Source: Nocardiopsis xinjiangensis YIM 90004 (GTDB lineage: Bacteria > Actinomycetota > Actinomycetes > Streptosporangiales > Streptosporangiaceae). Taken from it: a stretch of DNA of 64,000 bases. Shown piece after piece: positions 52,881 to 60,518 of this stretch (position 1 is the first letter of the stretch; every line of letters begins with the position of its first letter). Where the stretch lies: assembly GCF_000341145.1 (NCBI RefSeq), contig NZ_ANBE01000003.1:317320-381319 (forward strand). The letters run 5' to 3'. Both the position numbers and the translations under genes were made by a program. Below the pieces are notes generated by a model, which did not search any database, was not told where the DNA came from, and worked only from the letters and a program-made list of their open reading frames with translations.

Positions 52881-54329
52881 TCAGGGCGCCAGATCGGGGA
52901 CATCGCGCACCCCGAACTCCCGGCGCAGCGCCGACAACGCCGCCAAGTACCCCGAGACCCCGTGCACGCCGGGCCCCGGCGGCGTCGAGGACGAACACAA
53001 GTAGACCCCGCCCAGAGGGGTCCGGTACGGGTCGACCGCGGGGACCGGACGTGCCAGGGTCTGCCACACGGTCATCGCGCCGGCGGCGATGTCACCACCG
53101 ACGTGGTTGGGGTTGTACTCGGCCATCCGTGCCGCGGGAACACCCCGGGCGGCCACGACCGTGTCGGTGAACCCGGGCGCGAAGGTCTCGATCCGGCGCC
53201 GCACGAGGTCTACGGGGTCACGGGGGTCGCCGTTGGGCACGTGGGCGTACGCCCACACCGGGCGCAGGCCGTTGACCTCGCGGGAAGGGTCGGTCACGGC
53301 CGGGTCGACCAGGAGCACGAACGGTTCCTCGACCCGGCGCCCGCGTACGGTCTCCGACTCGGAGTGGAACATCTGCGCCCGGGTCCCGCCCAGGTGCACC
53401 GTTCCGGCCCGCCCCACCTCGGGGTCGGACCAGGGCACCGGGCCGGAGACCACGAAGTCGGCCTTGGCCGCCCCGGGAGCGTACCGGAACCGGTCCAGGG
53501 CCGCGCGGTAGCGGTCCGGCAGCAGCTCCCCGCCCATCTGCAGCAGCCCGCGGGGCGCCACGTCCAACAGCATGGCCCGGGCCGGGGGCAGTTCCCGCAA
53601 GTCGGTGACCTCGTGCCCGGTACGGATGCGGCCCCCGTGGGCGAGGAGGTCCGCGACGAGGGCGTCGGCCACGGCCGCGCTGCCGCCTTCGGGGATCGGC
53701 CACCCTCCGGGGGTGTGGGCCAAGTGCCCGAGCAGGAGCGAGACCGCTGCCCCCGACAGCGACGGCAACGGTCCGATGACGTGCCCGGCCACCCCGGTGA
53801 GAAGGGCCCGGGCCCGCTCTGTGCGCAGCGGTCCGCCCCCCGCACGCTGGGCCAGCACCCGGGGGCCGAAGAGCGCCGCGGCCCAGGGGTCGGCGGGCGG
53901 GGAACGCAGGTCGGACAGGACCAGGTCGGCCGTCCCGCGCCCCCGGTCGGCCAAGGGCCCCAGGAGGCGGCGCCAGCGGGGACCGTCCTCACCGAGCCCC
54001 GCACAGGTGCGCTCGAGGTCGGCGTGGGCCAGGCCGGCACCGCCCTCCGGCATGGGGTGCGCGTAGGCGAGTTCGGGGCGCAGCATCCGCACGCCCCGCC
54101 CGGCCAGGTCGAAACGGCGCATGAACCGAGAAGGCCACACCATCGGGTGCACGGCCGCGCACACGTCGTGGACCACGTCGGAATCGAGCAGCGGCAGGGT
54201 GCGCAGGCCCCCGCCCGGGGTCTCGGAACGCTCGTACACCTCCACGCTCAGCCCGGCGCGGGCCAGGGTCACCGCGGCGGCGAGCCCGTTGGGCCCACTG
54301 CCGACGACGACGGCGTCGACCTCACTCAT
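52881..54329 (-). CDS. FAD-dependent oxidoreductase (phytoene desaturase-like)
   Basis: A 482-residue flavoprotein. N-terminal dinucleotide fold AVVVGSGPNGLAAAVTLARAGLSVEVYERSETPGGGLRT, and a C-terminal FAD cap CSSSTPPGPGVHGVSGYLAALSAL, both as in the carotenoid-desaturase/amine-oxidase group. The HPGGWPIPEGGSAAVADAL-like segment (here HTPGGWPIPEGGSAA) is shared with many uncharacterised actinobacterial members. No carotenoid genes adjoin it; it follows the AGE-PfkB pair with a 29-base gap, which suggests shared expression. Substrate unknown. Confidence 0.85.
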   Translation of the reverse strand: MSEVDAVVVGSGPNGLAAAVTLARAGLSVEVYERSETPGGGLRTLPLLDSDVVHDVCAAVHPMVWPSRFMRRFDLAGRGVRMLRPELAYAHPMPEGGAGLAHADLERTCAGLGEDGPRWRRLLGPLADRGRGTADLVLSDLRSPPADPWAAALFGPRVLAQRAGGGPLRTERARALLTGVAGHVIGPLPSLSGAAVSLLLGHLAHTPGGWPIPEGGSAAVADALVADLLAHGGRIRTGHEVTDLRELPPARAMLLDVAPRGLLQMGGELLPDRYRAALDRFRYAPGAAKADFVVSGPVPWSDPEVGRAGTVHLGGTRAQMFHSESETVRGRRVEEPFVLLVDPAVTDPSREVNGLRPVWAYAHVPNGDPRDPVDLVRRRIETFAPGFTDTVVAARGVPAARMAEYNPNHVGGDIAAGAMTVWQTLARPVPAVDPYRTPLGGVYLCSSSTPPGPGVHGVSGYLAALSALRREFGVRDVPDLAP

Positions 54330-54358
54330 CGGTTCCTCCTCGCCCACGTGCTGCCGGC

Positions 54359-55327
54359 TCACCCTGTCCGGTCGGGTGCATCCAGATCGGCCTCGGTGGG
54401 CGGATCGGCGCCCACCCGGGTGACGGTACGTGCCGCGGCCGTGGCGGCGTGGGTGAGCAACGCGTGCAGGTCGCCCTCGTCCAGCCCGGCCAGGCGCGCG
54501 GCGGGCTCGGACCCGAGGCGTCCGGTGCGGTCGAGCCAGTGCAGGAGCGCCCCCATGAAGGAGTCACCGGCCCCCACGGTGTCGACGACCTCCACCTTCG
54601 GGGCGGACACGGCCACCTCGGTTCCGCCGTGCACGGCCAGGGCACCCTCGGCTCCGAGCGTGACCACGACCAGGGACGGGCCGAGGTCGGCGATCGCACG
54701 AGCGGCACGGTCGGCGCTCAGGTCCGGGAACAGGAACGCGAGGTCCTCGTCGCTGGCCTTGACCAGGTGCGCCTGTGCGAGGTGGCGCAGGGCGAGCACG
54801 CGGGCGGTGTCCGAGTCGCCGATGACGTCCCCGCGGATGTTCGGGTCGATGCTCAGCGTCACCTCACCCCGGGTGTTCTCCCTGCTCATCAGCGCCTCGA
54901 TGAGGGTGGCTCCGGGTTCGCGGAACAGGGCGATGGAGGCGGCGTGCAACGCGGTGACCGAGGTCGCCAGGTGCACGGGGAGTTCGTCGGGGCGCCAGAA
55001 CCAGTCGGCGGCGTCGGCCATACGGAAGTCGTAACGGGCCGATCCGTCGTCCCGGACCGTGGCCATGGCCAGCGCGGAGGGTTCCTCGGCCTCGATCAGC
55101 CCGTCCGGGTCCAGCCCTTCGGCGAGCAGGCGGGCCCGGATGCGGGCGCCGAACTCGTCGGAGCCGATACGGGCCAGCAACCGGGTGGGCACGCCGAGGC
55201 GGGAGGCGGACACGGCGGTGTTGGCCGGTCCCCCGCCGGGTGCGGCGTGCAGGACCTCGGGACCGTGCGGGGTGGGCAGCAGGTCCATGACGTTCTCGCC
55301 GACCACCACGAGACGCGGGTCGCTCAC
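54359..55327 (-). CDS. PfkB family sugar kinase
   Basis: A 322-residue ribokinase-fold kinase. N-terminal VVVGENVMDLLPT and PGGGPANTAVSASRLGVPTRLLARIGSDEFG, and C-terminal anion hole/catalytic DTVGAGDSFMGALL (first Gly-Ala-Gly-Asp, Asp as base). Fructokinases and sulfofructose kinases share this pattern. GTG start overlaps the AGE-isomerase stop (GTGA), so isomerase and kinase are made together, suggesting phosphorylation of the ketose the isomerase makes. Confidence 0.9.
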   Translation of the reverse strand: MSDPRLVVVGENVMDLLPTPHGPEVLHAAPGGGPANTAVSASRLGVPTRLLARIGSDEFGARIRARLLAEGLDPDGLIEAEEPSALAMATVRDDGSARYDFRMADAADWFWRPDELPVHLATSVTALHAASIALFREPGATLIEALMSRENTRGEVTLSIDPNIRGDVIGDSDTARVLALRHLAQAHLVKASDEDLAFLFPDLSADRAARAIADLGPSLVVVTLGAEGALAVHGGTEVAVSAPKVEVVDTVGAGDSFMGALLHWLDRTGRLGSEPAARLAGLDEGDLHALLTHAATAAARTVTRVGADPPTEADLDAPDRTG

Positions 55328-56583
55328 GGGGTCCTCCCGGGGGGCGTCGTCGGCAGCAGGCCTCCGGCCACGGAGGGGGCGAGCACGCCTTGGGGCAGCA
55401 GGACCGCCTGGCAGGCGTGGTAGGTGTCCGGTTTGCCCGACCAGACACCGCCGGCGGGACGGCCCGCGGGGTCGAGCTCGTGGTGCCAGCCGCCGTGGTC
55501 GGTGTCCACGTGGTGGCGGGCCGCGTAACGCCACCAGCGCTCGTAGAGCCCGGCGCGTTCGGTGGTTCCGAGGCGGTGGTCCAGGGCCCAGGCCGCCATG
55601 GTGGCCTCGGCGACGACCCAGTGCATGCGTTCGCGCACGACCGGGGTGTCGGACCAGTCGAGGGTGTAGGGGAACCCGTCGTCACCGTCCGCCGCCCAGC
55701 CCCGTTCGACCGCGTGGCCGAAGAGCGCACGGGCGTCGGTGTGCAGCCACGCGGGCACGGTGTCACCGGCCTTCTCCAGAGCCACCGCGAGGTGGAGGAG
55801 GAGGCGCGACCACTCCAGCAGGTGACCGGTGGTGCTGCCGAAGGGGCGGAAGGGATGGTCGGGGCGGTCGCGGTTGTACTCGGGCAAGGCCTGCCAGTCA
55901 GGGGTGAAGTGTTCGGGCAGGCGCCACCCGTGCTCGCGCGCCACCCCGTGGACGAGGCGTTCGGCGATGCGGAGGGCGCGGCGGGTCCACCGGTGGTCGC
56001 CGGTGGCGTCGGCGGCGGCGAGGAAGGCCTCCACGGCGTGCATGTTGCTGTTGGCGCCCCGGTAGTCCTCGGTGGAGGCCCAGGTGCGGTCCCAGCTCTC
56101 CCGCAGGGCGCCGGCGTCCTCGTCCCAGAAGTACTCCTCGACCACGTCGAGGGCCCGGGTGAGGAGGGCGCGTGCCCCGGGACGCCCGGCGACGGTGGCC
56201 GATGCCGCCGCCAGGACCACGAAGGCGTGCGGGTAGGCGCCCTTGCGCGCCCGCCGGTTGTGGTCCTGCGACGCGGATTCGCCCGGGACGGCCTCGTGCC
56301 ATCCCCCGTGTACGGCGTCGTGCAGCGGACCGGACGCCAGCGCGCGGACCCCGTGGTCGGCCAGCCGTCCTGCCCGGGGTTCGCCGCGCATGTCGGCGAG
56401 GGCGAAGACGTGGGTCATGCGCGCGCAGATCCAGGTCTCGGTCGGCCGCTCGGCGACGAGCTCGCCCCGGGTGTCGAGCCAACCGAAACCGTCGGAGACC
56501 GCGGAAGAGGCGGCGAAGGCGTACAGGTTGTGCTCCTCCTGCCGGAGCCAGGCGGGCTCACCGGGGGTGGGCTGTGCGGTCAA
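55324..56583 (-). CDS. AGE family sugar isomerase/epimerase (YihS/mannose isomerase type)
   Basis: A 419-residue (alpha/alpha)6-barrel enzyme of the N-acyl-D-glucosamine 2-epimerase superfamily. Motifs ETWICARMTHVFALADM, GGWHEAVPGE, RKGAYPHAFVVLAAASA, NSNMHAVEAFLAAAD and HWVVAEATMAAWAL carry the His/Arg residues that open the sugar ring and shuttle the proton. Closest in plan to YihS (sulfoquinovose and mannose isomerase). The start is TTG 56583 after GGAGGAGAG. First gene of AGE-PfkB-FAD oxidoreductase. Likely aldose to ketose, then phosphorylated by the PfkB partner. Confidence 0.85.
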   Translation of the reverse strand: MTAQPTPGEPAWLRQEEHNLYAFAASSAVSDGFGWLDTRGELVAERPTETWICARMTHVFALADMRGEPRAGRLADHGVRALASGPLHDAVHGGWHEAVPGESASQDHNRRARKGAYPHAFVVLAAASATVAGRPGARALLTRALDVVEEYFWDEDAGALRESWDRTWASTEDYRGANSNMHAVEAFLAAADATGDHRWTRRALRIAERLVHGVAREHGWRLPEHFTPDWQALPEYNRDRPDHPFRPFGSTTGHLLEWSRLLLHLAVALEKAGDTVPAWLHTDARALFGHAVERGWAADGDDGFPYTLDWSDTPVVRERMHWVVAEATMAAWALDHRLGTTERAGLYERWWRYAARHHVDTDHGGWHHELDPAGRPAGGVWSGKPDTYHACQAVLLPQGVLAPSVAGGLLPTTPPGRTP

Positions 56584-56603
56584 CGGACGCTCTCCTCCGT
56601 CGT

Positions 56604-56675
56604 GGGCGAGTGCGCGCCAACGGTATCGGGACCGGTCCCCGCCCGGAAGCCCCCGCGTCCGGCCTGTGGACGACC
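56604..56675. repeat. Diverged intergenic repeat, copy 1 (AGE promoter)
   Basis: This 72-bp stretch just upstream of the AGE gene matches 62762-62835 at roughly 80 percent by eye. Blocks conserved in both include CGCGCCAACGG, GGAAG and GGCCTGTGGACGACC. Both copies lie in intergenic DNA upstream of a metabolic gene, but in opposite orientation relative to that gene. It contains the LacI-type palindrome at 56628-56639. Confidence 0.55.
56628..56639. promoter_or_regulatory. LacI-type operator palindrome upstream of the AGE-PfkB operon
   Basis: GGGACCGGTCCC is a perfect 12-bp palindrome 45 bases upstream of the isomerase start. Actinobacterial LacI-family sugar regulators bind palindromes of the TGGGAnCGnTCCCA kind, and this differs only in the outer bases. 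Binding here would block the operon promoter. No LacI gene is within the window. Confidence 0.5.
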
Positions 56676-57131
56676 GCGGAGGGACGCTCAGCCTCGTCTC
56701 ACCTCTTCTGGGCAAGCCCCAGGACTGTGACCTGCACGTTCAACGCTGAAGACCCAAGAGTGCCGATCAACCCCGTTCGAGATGTTTGCGATGATCAAGA
56801 GGTTTTTAGGACAAGCCATACACAGGATATCGGACATACCCCCCAAATGGCTCCGAACGGGAGCATCCACGCAGGACAGGCCATCCTGCATGAGAGCCGG
56901 AAAGAGCTCTCCAGCATTACGGTCACATAACTTCCCTGGAGTTTCGCTCTTCCTTTCGGCTGATATTTCTGGCCGAAAATGAGGCCCCTGTGCGCGTTTT
57001 TTCACATAGGTAAAGCTGGGTCTTGAGTTTCCTGAGGTTCTTAATTCACCATAGAACACCGTGGCCTCATCTTGATGGCGCTCCACTCTTCCACGGCTCC
57101 CCGGACCGTGGGAAAGACACGAAGGGAACCC
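56676..57131. other. AT-richer intergenic region before the acyl-CoA dehydrogenase gene
   Basis: About 450 bases with lower GC than the flanks and no convincing gene. A weak hairpin, TTTCGGC (56954-56960) with GCCGAAA (56972-56978), lies in the middle. The GAAGGGAACCC ribosome site for the dehydrogenase is at the right end. The base composition suggests transferred or regulatory DNA. Confidence 0.4.
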
Positions 57132-58316
57132 ATGACCGACTCGTTCACCATGGAGCATCACGAGCGTCTACGGGAAGAAGTCCGAGCGTTCGCTGAGACT
57201 GAGATTCGTCCCTGCACAGCGGACATGGAAACCTCTCGGGAAGTACAACACGAACTCTCCCGCCTGATCGCCGAGCAAGGGTGGATCGGCGTCACGATCG
57301 ACCCCGAATACGGCGGTATGGGCCTCGGCCACCTGGCGAAGACGATCATCATCGAAGAGCTGTCACGGGTCAGCGGCGCCATGGGCGCCATGGTGCAGGC
57401 GTCCCAGCTGGGCGTAGCCAAGATCCTGCACTTCGGTGACGACAAACAGAAAAAGACCTGGCTCCCTGCCGTGGCCGATGGGAGCTGCCTGCCCACGATC
57501 GCCGTGACCGAGGCGGAATCCGGGGGGCATGTCCTCGGTATGACAGCGAGCGCGGTCCGCGACGGAGACGACTACGTCCTCAACGGCCGCAAGGTGTTCG
57601 TCGGCAACAGCCACGTCGGCGACCTGCACGGTGTCGTCGTGCGTACCGGCCCCGGCTCCAAGGGGCTCTCGGCGTTCCTGGTGGAATCCGACCGGCCGGG
57701 GTTCTCGCTCGGTCCGCACACACCCGCCATGGGCCTGCACGGTTTCAGTTTCGGAGAACTCGTCTTCGAGGACTGCCGGGTCCCCGCCGCGAACCTGCTC
57801 GGTTCCGAGGGCGACGGCCTGCCCGTCGCCTACTCATCGAGCGTCCTGTACGGCAGGGCCAACCTCACGGCGGTCTCCTTGGGCATCCACCAGGCGCTGG
57901 TGGAAGAGACCTGTGCCTTCGCCGCCGCTCAACAGCGCTACGGCGAACCGCTGGCCGCGCTTCCCACGATCAAGATGAAACTGGGGCAGATGCAGTCCCG
58001 GCTGATGACCGCCCGAATGCTCGCCTACCATGCCGTGGACCGGCTGGACCGAGGCCTGCCCTGCGACGCGGACCTGATGAACGCCAAGCTCGTCAACGTC
58101 GAGGGAGCCATGGACACGGCACGCACCGCGATGGAGGTGCACGCCGCCTGCGGCCTCTACACCGACCGGCCGATCGAACGGTACCTGCGCGACGCGCACC
58201 ACATCTTCGCCCCCGCGGGTACATCCGACGTCCAGCTCCTCAGACTCAGCGAAGTGGCGCTCGGCACCTCGAAGGGGCAGTGGTCGGAGAGGCTCGCGGC
58301 TTCCGGGGAGAGGTGA
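57132..58316 (+). CDS. Acyl-CoA dehydrogenase family protein with atypical active site
   Basis: A 394-residue flavoenzyme with the usual helical-beta-helical plan. Helical N-terminus to about 120, flavin-side TIAVTEAESGGHVLGMTASA (a variant of the ITEPxxGSD motif), and SAFLVESDRPGFSLGP. Near the C-terminus RYLRDAHHIFAPAGTSDVQLLRL has Ala where most family members have the catalytic Glu of the YEGT motif, and the alternative Glu position (VLYGRANLTAVSLG) is not Glu either. It may therefore act on a carrier-bound substrate or as an oxidase-like enzyme. It is a single-gene unit between an AT-richer region and a strong terminator. Confidence 0.85.
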   Translation: MTDSFTMEHHERLREEVRAFAETEIRPCTADMETSREVQHELSRLIAEQGWIGVTIDPEYGGMGLGHLAKTIIIEELSRVSGAMGAMVQASQLGVAKILHFGDDKQKKTWLPAVADGSCLPTIAVTEAESGGHVLGMTASAVRDGDDYVLNGRKVFVGNSHVGDLHGVVVRTGPGSKGLSAFLVESDRPGFSLGPHTPAMGLHGFSFGELVFEDCRVPAANLLGSEGDGLPVAYSSSVLYGRANLTAVSLGIHQALVEETCAFAAAQQRYGEPLAALPTIKMKLGQMQSRLMTARMLAYHAVDRLDRGLPCDADLMNAKLVNVEGAMDTARTAMEVHAACGLYTDRPIERYLRDAHHIFAPAGTSDVQLLRLSEVALGTSKGQWSERLAASGER

Positions 58317-58370
58317 CCGGACCCTCCGCCTGAGGTCGGCCTTCGGCCGGCACACGGCCGAGGAAGGGTT

Positions 58371-58414
58371 CCTGTTCCGGCCGCGGAGTACTCGGCTTCC
58401 GCGGCCGGAACAGG
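58371..58414. terminator. Bidirectional hairpin terminator
   Basis: CCTGTTCCGGCCGCGGA pairs perfectly with TCCGCGGCCGGAACAGG (17 bp, 10-base loop) between the acyl-CoA dehydrogenase gene and the conservon. Confidence 0.85.
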
Positions 58415-58426
58415 ATCGTTCACAGG

Positions 58427-58984
58427 TCAGCGGCTCTCTTCCTCCCGACGGTGGATGAGATCCGTCAGCTCGGCGGCCTTGGCCTTGATGTACTCCAGGC
58501 CCGGTCGCCCCCAGGGACGCTGCTCACGGTCGACGATGCAGATCGTGCCGAGGGTGGTCCCCGTACGGTCGATGATCGGGGCCCCCAGGTACGACCTGAT
58601 ACCGACCTGGTCGACGACCGGGTTGCCGGCGAACCGGGGGTAGTCACACACGTCATCGAGTACGAGGGGCAAGCGCCGGGCCACCACGTGCGGACAGTAG
58701 CCGTGGTCGCGCTCCATGACCCGGCCGGGCTCCTCGGCTCCGTGCTCCATCGCGGAACCGTTCTGGCTATCGGTGGCGAACAGGCCGGCGAAGTACTGGC
58801 GGTGCTCGTCGATGAAGTTGACCATTGCGAACGGGGCACCGACGCTCTCCGCGAGCTCACGGGCGAACTCGTCGAACTCGGGATCGGGCTCTTCCCCCAG
58901 GTTGAGCTCCCGCAGCCGGGCCATGCGCGCGGGCACCTCCTTGTCCTCGGGGGTCAACAAATGCTCTTCGGTGTGTTCGGTCAT
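58427..58984 (-). CDS. GAF domain protein of the conservon
   Basis: A 185-residue GAF protein. LAESVGAPFAMVNFIDEHRQYFAGLFATD, HGYCPHVVARRLPLVLDDVCDYPRF and GIRSYLGAPIIDRTGTTLGTICIVD match the GAF domains used as small-molecule or redox sensors. The two Cys in YCPH and DVCDY are in the positions seen in free-Met-sulfoxide reductase-like GAF domains, though I cannot say whether they act. It is the last gene of the operon cvnA-B-C-D-GAF, a common addition to conservons. Confidence 0.87.
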   Translation of the reverse strand: MTEHTEEHLLTPEDKEVPARMARLRELNLGEEPDPEFDEFARELAESVGAPFAMVNFIDEHRQYFAGLFATDSQNGSAMEHGAEEPGRVMERDHGYCPHVVARRLPLVLDDVCDYPRFAGNPVVDQVGIRSYLGAPIIDRTGTTLGTICIVDREQRPWGRPGLEYIKAKAAELTDLIHRREEESR

Positions 58985-59015
58985 GGAGGGTTTCAACTCC
59001 TGGTCTTCGACGGGA

Positions 59016-59591
59016 CTATGTGGGCCTGGCAGCACTGAACAGCGATTGGACCAGTGCCACGAGGACGGTGGTCGCGGAACGGCTGTCCCGAGCGTCGCAG
59101 AGCACGACCGGGGTTCTCGGGTCGAGTTTGAGGGCGGCCCTCACCTCCTCGGGCTCGTAATGGAACGCACCGTCGAACTCGTTGACGGCGACGAGGAAAT
59201 GGACGCCGCGGCTCTCGAAGAAGTCGATGGCCGCGAAGGAAGCGTCCAGACGGCGCGGGTCGGCCAGGACGACCGCACCCAGCGCGCCAGTGCACAGCTC
59301 GTCCCACATGAACCAGAAACGGTCCTGGCCAGGGGTCCCGAACAGGTAGAGCACGTGTTGGGAAGCGAAGGTGATGCGGCCGAAATCGAAGGCCACGGTA
59401 GTGGTGGACTTGTCCTCGACACCAACCAGGTCGTCGGTACCGACGCTGGCTGTGGTGATGAGCTCTTCCGTGCTCAAGGGTTCGATTTCGCTCGCTGAGC
59501 CGATGAAGGTCGTCTTGCCGACACCGAAGCCGCCCGCGATCAGGATCTTGACCGCGGTGGGGAACGCCTCAGAGTCGTTGTTGTAGGCCAT
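59016..59591 (-). CDS. cvnD: CvnD: Ras-like (MglA/Arf-type) GTPase of the conservon
   Basis: A 191-residue small GTPase. P-loop GGFGVGKTT (about residues 20-28), switch/GTPase motif FGTPGQDRF (in place of DxxGQ), and base-specificity NEFD (NKxD variant). The switch-1 Thr is in TTASVGTDD. CvnD proteins cycle GTP under control of the roadblock protein CvnB. It overlaps the end of cvnC by 23 bases, so translation is coupled. ATG start with Walker A near the N-terminus; length is normal for CvnD. Confidence 0.93.
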   Translation of the reverse strand: MAYNNDSEAFPTAVKILIAGGFGVGKTTFIGSASEIEPLSTEELITTASVGTDDLVGVEDKSTTTVAFDFGRITFASQHVLYLFGTPGQDRFWFMWDELCTGALGAVVLADPRRLDASFAAIDFFESRGVHFLVAVNEFDGAFHYEPEEVRAALKLDPRTPVVLCDARDSRSATTVLVALVQSLFSAARPT

Positions 59592-59940
59592 GGAGCAGGG
59601 CTTCCAGTACGGATCGGTCGGTGGGGTCAGCGGCGGGACGCGGGGCGTGCGTGGTCGCGGCTCCGCAGTCGATCAGGTCGGAGAGAAGGACCTTGGTGAC
59701 CACGGCGGGCAATTTGAGATGGGCGGCGACCTCCACCACCGGGGTCGGGTCGTGGCACAGATGGAGGGCAAGGGCCAGGTCCGGGTCGAGTTGGGCTCGG
59801 GCGCTCCGGCCGGTGGCCTTCACCATGGACAGCAGGTCCAGCTTGTTGGTGGGACTGGTCCGTCCGTTACTCACCGTGTACGGGCGCACCAGGCGCCCGG
59901 CCTTCTCGTCGGTCCAGATCTCGTCATCGTCGGCTGCCAT
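59569..59940 (-). CDS. cvnC: CvnC: DUF742 protein of the conservon
   Basis: A 123-residue DUF742 protein. RLVRPYTVSNGRTSP and the winged-helix-like RVEVAAHLKLPAVVTKVLLSDLID segment (here VVEVAAHLKLP) are hallmarks. Its role is unclear; it is thought to be a DNA- or protein-binding partner that forms a complex with CvnB and CvnD. It lies three bases after cvnB and overlaps cvnD. Confidence 0.92.
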   Translation of the reverse strand: MAADDDEIWTDEKAGRLVRPYTVSNGRTSPTNKLDLLSMVKATGRSARAQLDPDLALALHLCHDPTPVVEVAAHLKLPAVVTKVLLSDLIDCGAATTHAPRPAADPTDRSVLEALLHGLQQRL

Positions 59941-59943
59941 CGT

Positions 59944-60363
59944 TCACTGGACCCGGGACTCGGCTGACCTGGTCGCTGTGGCCAGGAAAGGACGGACGCT
60001 CTTGATCAGCTGGGACATCTCGTACCCGAGGACACCCGCGTCGGTCTCCCTGCCCGCCAGAACGGCGAGAACCGACCCGGAACCTGCGGACGCGACGAAC
60101 ATGATGGTCTCGTCCAGTTCCACGATCACCTGCCGGACCACGTCGTTGCCATCGAACTTGATGCCGGTGCCGCGGGCCAGAGAGAAGAGCCCGGACGCGA
60201 TGGCCGCCAACTGTTCCGCGCTCTGGACGTCCAGGCCGGACACGGCCTTCTTCAGGCCGTCGGAGGACAGCAGCACGGCACTGCGGGTATGCGGAACCCT
60301 CTCGACAAGGCCGCTGAGAAGCCAGCCGAGGTCCGGCTCCTGGCCCGGGGATGCAGCGCTCAT
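59944..60363 (-). CDS. cvnB: CvnB: roadblock/LC7 protein of the conservon
   Basis: A 139-residue roadblock/LC7 protein. LGWLLSGLVERVPHTRSAVLLSSDGL, EQLAAIASGLFSLARGTG and IMFVASAGSGSVLAVLAGRETD fit the family, which regulates Ras-like GTPases (MglB analogue). AAGGAG precedes the ATG. It follows cvnA after a 155-base gap, so it may also have its own promoter. Confidence 0.93.
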   Translation of the reverse strand: MSAASPGQEPDLGWLLSGLVERVPHTRSAVLLSSDGLKKAVSGLDVQSAEQLAAIASGLFSLARGTGIKFDGNDVVRQVIVELDETIMFVASAGSGSVLAVLAGRETDAGVLGYEMSQLIKSVRPFLATATRSAESRVQ

Positions 60364-60518
60364 GATGAATGGACTCCTTCGCGATGGTGTTGGCGGGTTC
60401 GGTGGATGCCGACCGTCTCGGAAGACCACCGTGTCGCACGTGGCGAGTGGCCATGCAGACGTGAGAGGGGTGGCTGTCAGCGTGTCCGGAAGCGTGCGCG
60501 GCACTGGACACACCTCGG

